Assembly: GCF_040802235.1 (NCBI RefSeq)
Contig: NC_133157.1
Coordinates: 33,249,501 to 33,313,500, forward strand
From: Manis javanica
Taxonomy: Eukaryota > Chordata > Mammalia > Pholidota > Manidae
Reading direction: 5' to 3'
Length of the DNA: 64,000 nt
Shown here: positions 52,133 through 63,738 of the stretch, piece after piece
How the letters are laid out: every line of letters begins with the position of its first letter
Position numbering within the stretch: the stretch's first letter is position 1
Translations under genes and position numbers: made by a program
Notes under the pieces: generated by a model
The model's database searches: none
What the model was told of the DNA's origin: nothing
What the model saw: the letters and a program-made list of their open reading frames with translations, nothing else

Positions 52133-52180
52133 GCCAGCTGGACCAGGTGCTGGAAGGTGTCATACACAGCACCCTGCATC
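52133..52180 (-). pseudogene. Short duplicate of FRMPD1 last-exon sequence
   Basis: These 48 bases match 52937-52984 of the FRMPD1 last exon with a single mismatch (52164 against 52968), 804 bases apart in the same orientation. On the minus strand they read MQGAVYDTFQHLVQLAS, against MQGAVHDTFQHLVQLAS in FRMPD1. Leftward on this strand (further along the reading frame), similarity drops quickly to a weak, gapped resemblance (e.g. 'gcagatgctgcacac'); on the other side it ends at once. It lies 3' of the FRMPD1 polyadenylation signal. Not a functional exon on this evidence. Confidence 0.6.
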
Positions 52181-52584
52181 ATATGTATTCACTCCTATTT
52201 GCAAAGATTATTTCCAAATCAATACGAGAAGTCAAGACTGTTGTTCAGTGACCTCTACCTTCCTCTTTCATTCCCACCTCCCTAGCATAGTTTGTAATCC
52301 CCTTGCTTCTGCACACCTCAGGGTATGCACGTGTTAGAGTGCACACTTTACTGATGGTGACATATTTATCTGTAGTTCCCCCCCAATCCCACCACGAGTG
52401 TCTGTGAGCATCCTAACCAGGTACAGGGACTTGTCTTATTCATCTTTATATCCTAAGCTCCTAGTGCATGGCTGGGCCCAGAGGAGGTACCTAGTGAATG
52501 TTTGTTGAATGAATATGAGTTGAATATGAGCTTCTGACCCAAACTCATCATCACTCTATGACTCAGGCCAAGATTAAGCAGGAG

Positions 52585-52590
52585 TTTATT
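52585..52590 (-). terminator. FRMPD1: FRMPD1 polyadenylation signal
   Basis: tttatt on this strand is AATAAA on the minus strand, about 112 bases after the FRMPD1 stop codon (52702-52704). This gives a short 3' UTR. Confidence 0.7.
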
Positions 52591-52701
52591 TGAATACTCT
52601 AAACAGTAAACATTTGAGAGGGTTGGGTGGAAGAATGGAAGGAGCCTCTCAGAAAAGTGTCCAAGACAGGGCAGGGCTGGGGGCTTGGGCAAAGGGCCTG
52701 C

Positions 52702-55070
52702 TCACAGGGCAGTGGATGCCCGGAACTTCTGGGTCAGACAGAACACAGCAGCTGTGAGGGCTGTGCACTGACGCACCAAGAGTTTCACACTCAGGTCGTG
52801 GTAGCCTCTTTCACAGGTCACCTTAGCAGCCTTCACAAACTGGTGATAGGAGTATACCACATCCCTCAGGTTCCCCACCACTTCCCTGTGCCGGGCAGAG
52901 CAGCGGTTGCAGTGTGTGAACTGGAAGCACATGCTAGCCAGCTGGACCAGGTGCTGGAAGGTGTCATGCACAGCACCCTGCATCTCTTCCGGGGACTGGT
53001 CCATTCTGATCACATGCTGACAGCTTGACAGAAGTTTCTGGGAGCCCATGCAGAGGCGGCCCCGGCTTTCAGAAAAATGCCAGGTGCACTTCTCTGGGGG
53101 GTGTTTGTTCCCATTCCCCCAGGATGCTTCTAAAATGTCTTGTAATTCCAGCAAGTTCTCCATGAGTTGGATGAAGGCCTCAGCAGTGCCGGTAGGGGAA
53201 GCTCTCAGCTGTCTGAGAGCCCTGGAGCAGTACTCTGGCCAGATGTGCCTATTCCTCAACAGGGGCTGGGCACTGCAGCTGTGGGCCCTGGCAGGCCTCC
53301 AGGGCAGGGCCAACCAGCTCCCTGCAGAGGGAGGTGATGTGAGGGGGGCTGTGGGCTGTGCTTCCAAGTCCCTGTCTTCTTCCTCTGTCTCTGGCTGCAG
53401 GCCATGGAAGCATGTGGCATAGGAGAACTGGCAGCTGCACTGCTCCATCCCAATCCTGGGTGCCACCATCTCATTCATACCTGCAAACCCCAAAGATGTG
53501 GCCATCCTGAGACTGGCGGAAACTTTAGGATGGGTTTCTGGCGCAAAGCACAGGAAAGCCTTCTCAGCAGGAAGGCAGATGCTAGGGCTTTTCTCTTTGC
53601 TTTCTGACAGAGAACAATGGCTTAAACTTTCTAAGTGGGGCTCCTCTTGGGGACATGGTAGTAAGTTTGGCAGAGAACTTCCTGGATTCAAACAGGCCTG
53701 CTGAGGTGTGTCCCTAGGGATGGTATCTTCCCCCATCACGTGGTTAAGTGGCTCTGCTTTGACTACCGCTAGTGGGAAGCCTGATGGAACAGTCTGGTCC
53801 TGAAGTAAGAAATCAGGGTCTAAATCCAGCTCTGCCCAAAGTTTCTGTTTCTCATGGGCTTGGCCTGGGGCTTCTCTGCTTTGCTCCTGGGGGCTTGTGG
53901 GGGAACGTGCTGGGGTGTGCTGAGTCCCTGTTACAGGAGTCCCCAAGGAGAGCGCGGCTGTTACTCCACCAACTGGTGCACTGATTGTCTGTGCGACAGC
54001 ATCTGATGTGGCACCCTTGGCATCACCCGAATCCTCCCCAGGTTCATCATGTAATAAGTCGTTGCCATTTTTGTTTGTAACTTCTCCATCATGTTCCAGA
54101 GAGAATTGTTCTTGTTCTTCCTCCTTTGTAGGGAAAGAAGCTGTCTTCTCTCCTGGATTAATTCCACATTCACCACTTGCAGGCCTATCCTGAGTACACA
54201 ACAAAGGGCCTATGTATTTGGGGGTAGTTTCTTGCATATGATTTGCCAGCAAGAATCCCAGTCCTGTTTCTAACTGGGCTCCTCCCAGCTCTAGTGTATC
54301 TCCTTGAGAGCCAATATGAGGCCCTGGGCTGATGGCCAGGCAGATTATATTTGGGTTTGGGCCAGCACCAGAGAGGGAGGAAGTACTATCTCCAAGCTCT
54401 GCAGCAAGTTCTTTGGGGGCACTACCATCCAAGTCTTGAGATGGAGATAAGGTTTGGGAAGGTCCTGCCTGAGTTGTGTCTGGGCTAGATGAGCCTGGGT
54501 TGGAACAGTGAGGGCTGCTTGCTGGGGAACTGGCAACAGTAGCTGTCAAAGGGGCAATCTCAGAATTTTCTTCATGGTTGGGATCAATCCGGAGGCGAAT
54601 GGCAGAAATAGAAGACACTCGAGAGTCGATGACCGACTTGGTTTCCATGGTCTCAGGCTCCATCTCCATGATCCGGGAGGCTGGGCTTTTGCTCTTGGTC
54701 TCCCTCAGGGGAGCCAGCAGCCCCAGGGCCTTGGTTTCCAGGAGGGTGGGCTCACCTTGCATGTCCTGCAGAGAGGACACAGTAGGTGAGGGTGCACTGA
54801 GGGCAAGATAGGGCTGCCGGTCATAGTAGCACAAGTCGTCCATGCTCTCCAGGGAGGCTGATGGCACAAGGGGAAAGGAGACCTGACAGGTGTAGTCAGT
54901 CTGTAGGAAAGACCTTCTTTTTCTCAGAGTCTTTGCATACTTCTTCACTCCTCCCCTTCTGCTTGGCTGTCTTCCATCTGGGGGATTCAGGCTGTCCTCA
55001 GGGCTGCAAGAACTAGCCTTATTCTGCAAGCCTGTGGCACTGGGTTCTCCAGCAGACATAGCTCTGGGCC
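52702..55070 (-). CDS. FRMPD1: FRMPD1 last exon (789 codons including stop)
   Basis: This large terminal exon opens at the acceptor gattctcag| (55071) with two bases that complete the codon begun at 56581, then PRAMSAGEPS. It carries a basic stretch (RRGGVKKYAKTLRKRR), the LGN/AGS3-binding motif (54628-54669), a long low-similarity disordered part, and an ordered-looking C-terminal domain of about 200 residues (RALRQLRASPTGTAEAF onward, with EEMQGAVHDTFQHLVQLAS and HCNRCSARHREVVGNL). Several long open frames on the plus strand inside this exon are antisense shadows. Confidence 0.93.
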
Positions 55071-58000
55071 CTGAGAATCAAGAAAAGAAAAAGTACATGA
55101 AAAGCATAAAAATACATTTACAGAGCATAGGCTCAGGGCTCAGGATTGCCTAGGTTCAAATCCTGGCTGGGCTGTATAACCTCAGACATCTTGACCTGCT
55201 CACTTTCCTCATCTGGTGATACTAACTGCAGCAGGCATTTTTTATTCTTGGTTGCCCAAGATCCATTTCATTGTCTTTTGGTCACAGCACCCTAACTTCC
55301 TTTCAGGAAATGACATCTATCTCCCCAGTGGTCTGTTGGAAGGTGCCCTAACCATACCAGCCAAGACGCCAGAGTTATGACCTAGAAAGTCAGCCACAAA
55401 TTCCCTAGAATTTCAAACTCAAACACATTGATTGAAAAATAAATAAGTAAAAGTAGATCCCATTCTTTGCAGCCACAGGATCCTGACTGTATGATGAGAA
55501 ATCCTGCTATCCAACCTCCTGATCTGGTTCCTTCTGGTGCCTGAGCTGTTCTCCACCTGTGCTGGAAATTCTATAATCTTACATCCTTCCAACACTTCTT
55601 TTTTGTGCTTATGTTAGCCCAAGTCAGTCAGTACCAATGGTATCAGTCAGCACGGCTAGGCAGGTAAGTGCATTAGTGCATATCGAAGTCCTAGCACAGA
55701 CCTGTGCCTGACAGCTGCTCCCTGGAGGAAGCTGTTGTTATTACTGTCACTACACAAGTGAGGGTTCTAAGGGCGCTTTCCTTGAACAAAAAGTGGCCAC
55801 GACTCTTCGATGCAGGCATGAGGGGTTTTGTGCAAACCAGGATGGATCTTTCTGAGTGGAGAAGCACTTCTGTGAAGAGTCCTGGGAATCAGCCAGAGGA
55901 ATTGGAATCACAGCCTAGCACTTGAGAATCAGAGGGCTTTTATACTCAGACCCACTGTTTCCAACCTGGCTGTACCTTATTAAAAACCTTATCAAGTCCT
56001 AGGCTACTTCTCACACCTCTTCAGTCAGAATCTCTGAGGCGGGGACCTTGGAATCTGTAGCATTTAAACTAGGCCCTTGGGTGATGAGGCCTTGAAGGGG
56101 AGAGGAAAAAAGAGGCTCCCACGGTGAGTCAGGAGCCAGGTCAGAACCCAGAGGGGCACCAGCCATCTCTCAGTTAGGTTCCTCTTGCTTCAAGGTCTCA
56201 TTTAATGCTGCCTTGGAGTCAACAATGACATGGCCACTTCCCTCTGCTGGGGACTCTAGTCAAACCCTTCTCTTTCTAGGTGAATTCTGTCCATTTCACA
56301 AGACCCAGCCCATCTGCCACCTCTTCTGGAAGCCAACCCTGATTCCCACTGTTGAATTAATGCCTCTTATCTCTGCATACCCACAGTTCTGATTCTCCCT
56401 TTTATCCCTGACTTGAAGTCATGATGCTTGTAATCTGGTCCCCTAAGCCCAGGTGGACTTCCTCAGAAAAAGACAAGACCCTGCTCTACCTATGTGTTTT
56501 CCACTCAAGCTTGGTCCCTACCCACAGTGGGTACTCAGGAGCTGCCTGCCGGGTGTGCAGACTTGCTGGGGACGGCTTACCTGAGAGGACGTCAGGGGGT
56601 GTGAGCTTGTCAGCTGCATCATAATATTCCTCATCCGAGCTGCCCTCCTCAAAGGCCAGGGCTTCCAGTCTAGAGCTGGGCTGAGCCTCTGTCCAGCCCT
56701 GCTGCCCCAAGGCCAGCAGGTCCCCACCTTGCCAGGAAGCTGTGCTCTCTGAGCTGTCGCTCAGGTGGCTGGCGGGGGAGACCCTGGAGCACAGGCTGTA
56801 GTAGTCGGTCCTGCTGCCCTCATGCAGCCTGGGGTCCAGCCTGGCTGCACTCAGTTCAGGTCCCCAGCTGAATGTTTCAGGAGTGGGACTCTCGGAAAGC
56901 TCTGTCTTCTGGAATGGAGGGTTGGGTGTCTGCGCCAGGTCCAGGAGACAGAGGAAGCTGCTGGTTTCAACCCTGCTTCTCTCCTCTTGGTTGTTGGAAT
57001 CAAGACCCTCTGGGAAGCCTGGCGAGGCAAAGTGGAAGAATCCGGACTGGCTGGAGGAGCAGGCGTCAAAGTCGTCCTCTTCCAGGGCATCCACGGACTC
57101 ACTGGAGCCACTGGTCCTACAGCCTCGGCTCTCGGTGTTGGCCGAGTCAGATGCCTCGGACTCAGCACTGTCTGTCATGCTGCTGACCCCGCAGGGGCTT
57201 GGGCCTTTCCTGGCCCCCTCAGACATGGGACTGTCCCCAGGAGGCTGTTCCTCTTTTACAAGCAGTCTGCAGGGGCCCAGCATCAGCAGGTGTCTGTCAG
57301 AGAGAGGCTCCAGCACACAGTCTACTTCGGAGGACTCTTCTGAGTCGCTGCATGCCCTGGATTCATAGCCTGCAGCACAGGGGACACTGAGGGTTACAAA
57401 ACAGCATTCATGAACTGGCAGGTGCTTAAATGTCCTCCTTCCTCCCATTTTCCAGATGAGAAAACTGAGGTCCAGAAGGTTGACTGACCCAGATCATGTT
57501 ATACTGGCTGACACAGGCTCTGGGGAACGCCAAATCCCATGTTCTTCCCACATCACTGGGCATCCTTTCCCACGTCTATCTGAACCACCTAAAGAGAATG
57601 GTATTACCTCCATCCCTACTTCCAAGAGCAGCTATGTCTTCATGGAAACATGGTGTGTATTTAATTGGATTTCACTTGGTTCTAGGCAGCATCACCCAGG
57701 TTTGCTAAGCCCCTCCTCCAATCTCCTCTCTGCCCCATCTGGGCATTAAAATCAGGTAGGGCATCATATTTTAAAAATAAAACAATTCCCTAGCCCTAGC
57801 TCTGATGTACCGAGCCAAGGAGCTAGGAAGTGGAGCCTGAGAATCTGTTTTTTCAGCAACTTTATGGGGGATTCTGAGCTGCTAGGCTGACACCATTCTG
57901 AAGCCAGGCCTTGGGGACCCACTGGTGCTCCAGGGCTTTTAACACACTGAAAACTCATTCAGCTGCTAGTGCTCAGGAAGAATTCATGGGTGGGAAGTCT

Positions 58001-60490
58001 GGGGGCATTAAGCCAGGTCTCCAATCTCTTTTCTTTTCTACCTGCTTTCTTTTCTACAAGCCTCCTGCATGATCTTTCTAAAAACTTCCCTTTGAGCATG
58101 TCACACTCTACCTGAACCTTCTGATGGCCTCCCCTGCCTACAGGGAGGAGCCTGAGCTCTCCCCCGACGTCACGACCTCTCACAGGACGGCCCTGACAGC
58201 TCCTTGGCAGCCTGCCACCGCGACCACAGAGCTTTTCGCAGATTGTGACCATGCCCTTTGTGTCACGCCTCCAGTTGTCCCCTCTGCTTTCAATGATCTA
58301 TCTTCTTTTCTTTGCCTGGTTAACTCCAGCAAGTTCAAGATCTATTTCAAATACCTCCTCCTCTGCCCACTGCCACCTGCCCTGCAGAAGCCGTCCCTTC
58401 CACCACCAGACCTCCCCAACCATTCCCACTCAGCATTTCTCCCTGACTAGCCTCTGAAGTATTATCTCTTGTTCATAAATTGTGTTAGACAAAGGCAATA
58501 AGTACCCCAAACTCAATGTTTCCTAACTACTTTCCTTCATCTATCATCTAATCTCTTGAGATTATTTATGCCAATTTTATCCAGATGGAGGATATGCTAT
58601 ACAGTGGTGTGCTACTGAGCATCTCTTCCCACCTTCATGCTCAGTGACATCACGCTGGTAGCTTGAAATTAACTATGGTGGGAGCATTTATACCATGGAA
58701 TAGGCAATTGCTTCAAATCAGGGCTTTGTTTTATTTTCCCTGCAGAGACAGTTGCTAAACATTTATTAGCCAATCAGTGAGGAAATGCTGCATCAACAGT
58801 GCTGAGGCAAAAACCTGACAGAAAGCGGAGGTTGGCCTGGGAAGCTGTTCACCTCATTCGACATCCACTGCTTCATTTCTTATGTGATAAGATTTTGAGT
58901 CCCTTCTATCTCCAGGCACCCCCTTCTTCTAAAGGGGTTGTAATGTAAGGCTGAGAATTTCTATTATAATTCACGAGAGTGCAAAAGAATACATAGATGT
59001 GGAATGAGAAGCTAGGTCATCTGTACCTTCTGAACAAACAAGTGACATCTCTTCTTGCTGAAAAATAAAGATAAAATACAGTGGATCTTAAGATGATTTT
59101 AGGAAACACTAAGGGAATCAGAGACCTTCAACAGAATTCCTTGGTTTTAGGGGACTCTCAGGTACAGAGAAAACTTCTCTAGTTAGGATTTTGGAAAGAT
59201 CAACTATTAACCAGAAATTAAATGGAGAAATGGTTCTCATCTATGTGAGTGGAAGTCTTAGCCCAAATGAATTCTCGCCCTCCTGTTAGGCAGTGAAATG
59301 GGCCTGCCCATACCGGAGCAAGCCTCAGCACCTCACCTTCTTCAGCAGATACCCGGTGCACCTGTTGTTTGTTTCCCGGCCAGAGGAAAACGGAAGTAAC
59401 GGGGTCAACAAACAGTCTGTAGTACCCAGCAACCAGGCAGGCTAGGTCTTTCGCACTGTTGGATTCCAGCAGCAAAGTGAGAACCTTTGAAGGTAAAGAG
59501 AGCTCTTATGCTTTTAAAGAGCAAAGGGACAGTCTGAACACTGACAAGCCCAGATGGGGCCAATGAGAGATTCCAAGTAACTCAGCCATAGTCAACAGGC
59601 TACTTGAAATAAGTGTTGATGCAGGTGCATGCACACACACAACCACACATGCATGTGTGAGTGCACATACACGTGCACGCACACACATACACACACACAC
59701 TTGGGCACACACAGTGGGCTCCTCCCATCGAATCTCTAAAATGTCTCCTACCCACCTCTTTATCCCCTAGTCCCGCTCCTCTTCCCAACCACCCCACCCC
59801 ACCCTGTCCATTCATGCAATGGGGCCCATTCAACACCTGACCTGGAAAAGGAAAAGGAGTGAGAGCGCATGCAGGAGAGTGAGGTGAAAAGAAGAATAAA
59901 ATACCGCCCTTGGGCAGGTTGGGATTAAAGCAAAGAAAGGCAGGGTAAATGTAAGGCCTTCCAGAGAGGCTCCAGAAGTGCCCTGCCCTCATTTACCCAT
60001 TTTAGTTGCTGCGACTCAAAACTCTTAGGCAGCCATCCCAGTCCCATCTGGTGCATCCATCTAAGTTTCTGAACCCATCAGGGAAGTTATATAGTTCAGT
60101 TCAGTTTTTTTTTTAAAAAAGGAAACTTCCCAAGAAAATATACCTTTTCCACCACTTTTTCTTGGATGGGACAGGATGGATAATACTTTCTCTTAAGCAA
60201 AATGTTCGACATTACACTTTGCTAATATCCAAACTCACTTGTTACCCTAGAATGATTTAGCCCCAAAATCCAGAAGCTAGATTCAAAATCTCTTCCTTGT
60301 GTGTTACCTTGACATCCTGAAGATACACTCTGACCATGCTCACTTTCTCAGACTCTTCTGTCAGCTCCACACGGCTGATGTTTGCAAACTCTGCCAACGT
60401 GGACATGATGTTGAGCTTGCTGTTGATAATTTGGCTAATCCCATACTTGGCTCCAACCAGAAGGGCAATGTAGGATTCTCTATCCTGTAA
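52702..60490 (-). CDS. FRMPD1: FRMPD1 C-terminal part (last four coding exons), partial gene
   Basis: Minus-strand exons are 60308-60490, 59337-59484, 56581-57369 and 52702-55070, with GT-AG borders and matching phases. They encode about 1,162 residues ending at TGA 52704-52702. The human protein is about 1,578 residues, so the N-terminus (PDZ domain and first FERM lobes) lies to the right of the window. FRMPD1 is a membrane-associated scaffold that binds the TPR domains of LGN/GPSM2 and AGS3/GPSM1. The first two exons here finish the FERM F3 lobe (ISRVELTEESEKVSMVRVYL, ACLVAGYYRLFVDP, FLWPGNKQQVHRV). Then comes a long serine- and acid-rich, probably disordered region (SDSEESSEVDCVLEPLSD, GSSDEEYYDAADK), the LGN-binding motif, and a conserved cysteine-containing C-terminal domain. 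It ends FRASTAL, a class I PDZ-ligand form. No break seen. Assignment by recalled similarity and synteny. Confidence 0.94.
55071..56580 (-). other. FRMPD1: FRMPD1 intron with old repeats
   Basis: Intron before the last exon. It holds a MIR at about 55,115-55,235 ('ggattgcctaggttcaaatcctggctgggctgtataacctcagac'), a MER20-like hAT fragment at about 55,950-56,100 ('agtcagaatctctgaggcggggaccttggaatctgtagcatttaaac'), and an L2-like piece at about 56,275-56,400. No exon seen. Confidence 0.55.
57370..59336 (-). other. FRMPD1: FRMPD1 intron with old repeats
   Basis: Intron between the donor GAAG|GTGAGG (59336) and the acceptor cctgtgctgcag| (57370). A diverged hAT-like fragment is at about 57,760-57,930 ('ggagcctgagaatctg') and an L2-like stretch at about 58,020-58,450 ('atgtcacactctacctgaaccttctgatggcctcccctgcctacag'). 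The rest is unassigned. Confidence 0.5.
59626..59712. repeat. CA/TG-rich simple repeat
   Basis: An imperfect alternating tract, 'gcatgcacacacacaaccacacatgcatgtgtgagtgcacatacacgtgcacgcacacacat', in a FRMPD1 intron. The cysteine/valine-rich open frames over it are artefacts of the repeat. Confidence 0.9.
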
Positions 60491-62403
60491 CTACAGAAAG
60501 GTGGAAGGGGAATTAATTTCCACTCACAGGCTAGTGAAAACACATTGTATGTGTAAGATGTGATACTGCTGTCTGTAACCCTTGATTACTACTTCAAGTC
60601 CTCACCACCACTCTCCCAGACTACCAAATTAGGCAACAGTCTAATCTGGACCCCATCTACCATTAAATTAAGCATAAATTTATCTCCCCTCACAATAGAG
60701 ACAAACCACAGGACTGTCCTCTGCTCCATAAACACAACCCATACTTTCACACCCATGTACCTCTACCCATGTCATGCTCTTCTCTTGAAATCCCTTCCCT
60801 GTCATTACCTCTCACAGTCCTGTCCCCCTTTTTAAAAGCCTCCATCAAAACCTACTGCCTATGGAAAACATCTGCCTGATCTGTCTTCTCAAACCAGAAT
60901 AGACCTTTTCCTCTGTATTGCTGCACACCACTTTCTCTGTACTTCACTGTTAACCCTGAGCGATGACTTCTTACTGCAATTATTTGTATTCAAGTCTCAT
61001 ATTCCATGTAAAGTCCCTGACAACAGAGTCTCCATTTATCTACATTTTTAACCCCCCAGTGCCCAGTCAGCACCTTGATTCAGCTCACTGAGGTTGGCAT
61101 TTTTCTCCGATTGCCAGTTCTTTCCTTAGAAAGGAAACGTAAAGGGGTACTGGGGACAGGAACTTGACAAGTGGGAGAGGGCAGGCTTAGCCCTTGGGAA
61201 AAGGGCAAGTTTTTCTTACACCTCAAGCCTTTGTCTCTGTGATCTAGTCTCTTTGCCACCTTTGGTAAGTCTACTTGTACAAAGATTCAATCTGTTTCTC
61301 CCTTCTCCTGACTGTCTGATGCTCTTCCTTTCTCTCAAAACATTGATTCTCTTTTTCCATCTACACTGTTAGATCAGCAATCTGATTAAATTGACCCACC
61401 ACATTAAATGGTTGAGAGGTACATGAAATCCACTGTAAGGGCTTTGGTAATATATAAAAGAAATTGCTAATTGGCAAACTGTTATGGGGGGTTCTGGGGC
61501 TGATTGAGTGGTAGGGGAGAGTTCCCTTGAACCACACCCCTAGGCACTGACCCTCAACAAACTCATAGCTCTAGGCCTGGGCTCTTAAACAAAAGCTGGA
61601 GGAGCAATGGGTAACAGAGTAGAGGACTCTTGCTTCTCTTTTCCTTTCTCAGGATTACCCTTGAGTTCTTCTCCTCTAATAATCAGGGTCCTAGCTTGGA
61701 AGTCAGTCTAACATTCCTATCTGTCCTTAATGATTTCCGATTTTTCCTTTTCACTTTTGTAAACCCAAAGGATCAGAGTAAACTACAGGATCTTTCCTTT
61801 AGAATGTTTTTCCTCTACACTGAAACTGGGCCAAATCCAACCTTCTTGACTTTCCTTAATCTCTTCTTCTTCCCATACTTATAACTTTCCGCAAGTTGAG
61901 TAAGGTTCATACTCAACCTGCAGCTAGCAGTGGCAACTCCACAGCAGTAGCCCCCTACATCTCTCATGGCTTTGCTTTGTTCTGCTGGGTACTTTGGTCT
62001 ATCATTCCAGGAAATTATGTCTTATTCAGCTCTGCCTCCCCCAGCATCTGTCACAGGACTGGCACCAAGCAAGGGTCTGATAAACACTCTCCAGAGGCAG
62101 GATATTTGGCATCCCAAACAAATTTGAGTACATGACAGAGTCCTCAGGAATTTTAGGCTACAAGACACATTGGTCTTCAGAGGACCTCCAATGTCTTTTA
62201 TAAAAGTAGGGCTCCACAAATCTGGGGAACTCTGGGCACTGTAACCCCCTGGGCAGCAGGGAGCATGAAGGCCCCTCATGGAGATAAATAGCCTCCCAGC
62301 CGTTCCCCCTCTAACCTGGCTCCACCATATTAGAGCAGCAGCCCGAGGCAGGCCACGCCCACGGCAACAGCAGAGATAAACTCCATAGTGGCCAGTCAAG
62401 AAT
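60491..62403 (-). other. FRMPD1: FRMPD1 intron, L2-like and unassigned sequence
   Basis: Intron 5' of the 60308-60490 exon. About 60,740-61,090 resembles L2 in plus orientation ('catgtcatgctcttctcttgaaatccc...ctgcacaccactttctctgtacttc'). I see no coding exon or RNA gene in the remainder. Confidence 0.4.
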
Positions 62404-62545
62404 CAGAAGCCCCGTCTGTGCACAGCTTCCCAGCACAAGCCACTAGAGGTTGCTGTTCTCCCAGGAGAGGAAGGCCATAAACCAACAAGAAGGGAAGTTC
62501 TTCTAGCCATCACTTGTGCCAGCTCTGCAAACTATCTCTATCACC

Positions 62546-63331
62546 ATGAAAAGGCAAAATTTCAGGCAGACCAAGATAACAGAGACAACACCTGAGAAGG
62601 AGACAGACCTAACCAGTCTTCCTGAAAAAGAATTCAAAATAAAAATCATAAACATGCTGACAGAGATGCAGAGAAATATACAAGACCTAAGGGATGAAGT
62701 CCGGAGGGAGATTACAGATGTCTGGAGGGAGATTACAGATGTCTGGAAGGAGATTACAGAAGTGAAACAAACTCTGGAAGGATTTATAAGCAGAATGGAT
62801 AAGATGCAAGAGGCCATTGATGGAATAGAAAACAGAGAACAGGAACGCATAGAAGCTGACACAGAGAGAGATAAAAGGATCTCCAGGAATGAAACAATAT
62901 TAAGAGAACTCTGTGACCAATCCAAAAGGAACAATATCCGTATTATAGGGGTACCAGAAGAAGAAGAGAGAGAAAAAGGGATAGAAAGTGTCTTTGAAAA
63001 AATAATTGCTGAAAACTTCCCCAAACTGGGGGAGGAAATAATTGAGCAGACCATGGAAATACACACAACTCCCAACAGAAAGGACCCAAGGAGGACAACA
63101 CCAAGACACATAATAATTAAAATGGCAAAGATCAAGGACAAGCAAAGAGTTTTAAAGGCAGCTAGAGAGAAAAGGGTCACCTATAAAGGAAAACCCATCA
63201 GGCTATCATCAGACTTCTCAACAGAAACCTTAGAGGCCAGAAGAGAATGGCATGATATATTTAATGCAATGAAACAGAAGGGCCTTGAACCAAGGATACT
63301 GTATCCAGCACGATTATCATTTAAATATTAA
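62546..63331 (+). pseudogene. L1 copy 3 ORF1, premature stop
   Basis: ORF1p RNA chaperone of L1. It starts at ATG 62546 (MKRQNFRQTKITET). The coiled coil contains an exact 21-base tandem repeat (62704-62745) that adds one heptad (REITDVW) compared with copy 2. The RRM-like stretch (KRNNIRIIGVPEEE) and C-terminal domain (EARREWHDIFNAMKQKGLEP) are intact up to a TAA at 63329-63331. Copy 2 has Asp there and continues for about 30 more residues. The last part is therefore lost or out of use. Confidence 0.85.
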
Positions 63332-63738
63332 GGATGGATTAAACAATTCCCAGACAAGCAAAATTTGAGGGAATTTGCCTCCCACAAACCACCTCTACAG
63401 GGTATTTTAGAGGGACTGTTCTAGACGGGAGCACTCCTAAGACTAAGCAGATGTCACCAGAGAAAATAAAATCACAGCAAAGAAAGCAGACCAACCAAAT
63501 ACTAACTAAAGGCAAAAAATAAGATCAACTACCCACTAAAAGCAGTTAAAGGAAACACAAAAGAGCACAGAATAAAACAAACAACATATAAAGAATGGAG
63601 GAGGAGGAATAAGAAGGGAGAGAAGAAAAGAATCTCCAGACAGTGTATATAACAGCTCAATAAGCGAGCTAAATTAGGCAGTAAGATACTAAAGAAGCTA
63701 ACCTTGAACATTTGGTAACCACGAATCTAAAGCCTGCA

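Larger units (their letters stand above)
48721..52564. other. Intergenic DNA between FRMPD1 and TRMT10B
   Basis: The stretch contains L2 sequence (about 49,550-50,040), a (CA)n tract (50,192-50,228), MIR-like pieces near 50,935-51,010 and 51,715-51,865, and the short FRMPD1-like duplicate at 52,133-52,180. No complete gene is visible. FRMPD1 transcription ends at its right edge. Confidence 0.5.

Noticed and set aside
51856-52182. A coding exon homologous to FRMPD1
   Set aside because: Only 48 bases match well. The frame beyond them is unlike FRMPD1 and no splice sites fit. Recorded as a short duplicate instead.
52627-57368. Long plus-strand open frames over the FRMPD1 exons (for example 56765-57343)
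   Set aside because: They overlap FRMPD1 exons in antisense, carry no domain I recognise, and disappear at the exon borders.
59506-59992. Cysteine/valine-rich minus-strand open frames
   Set aside because: They are translations of the CA/TG simple repeat.
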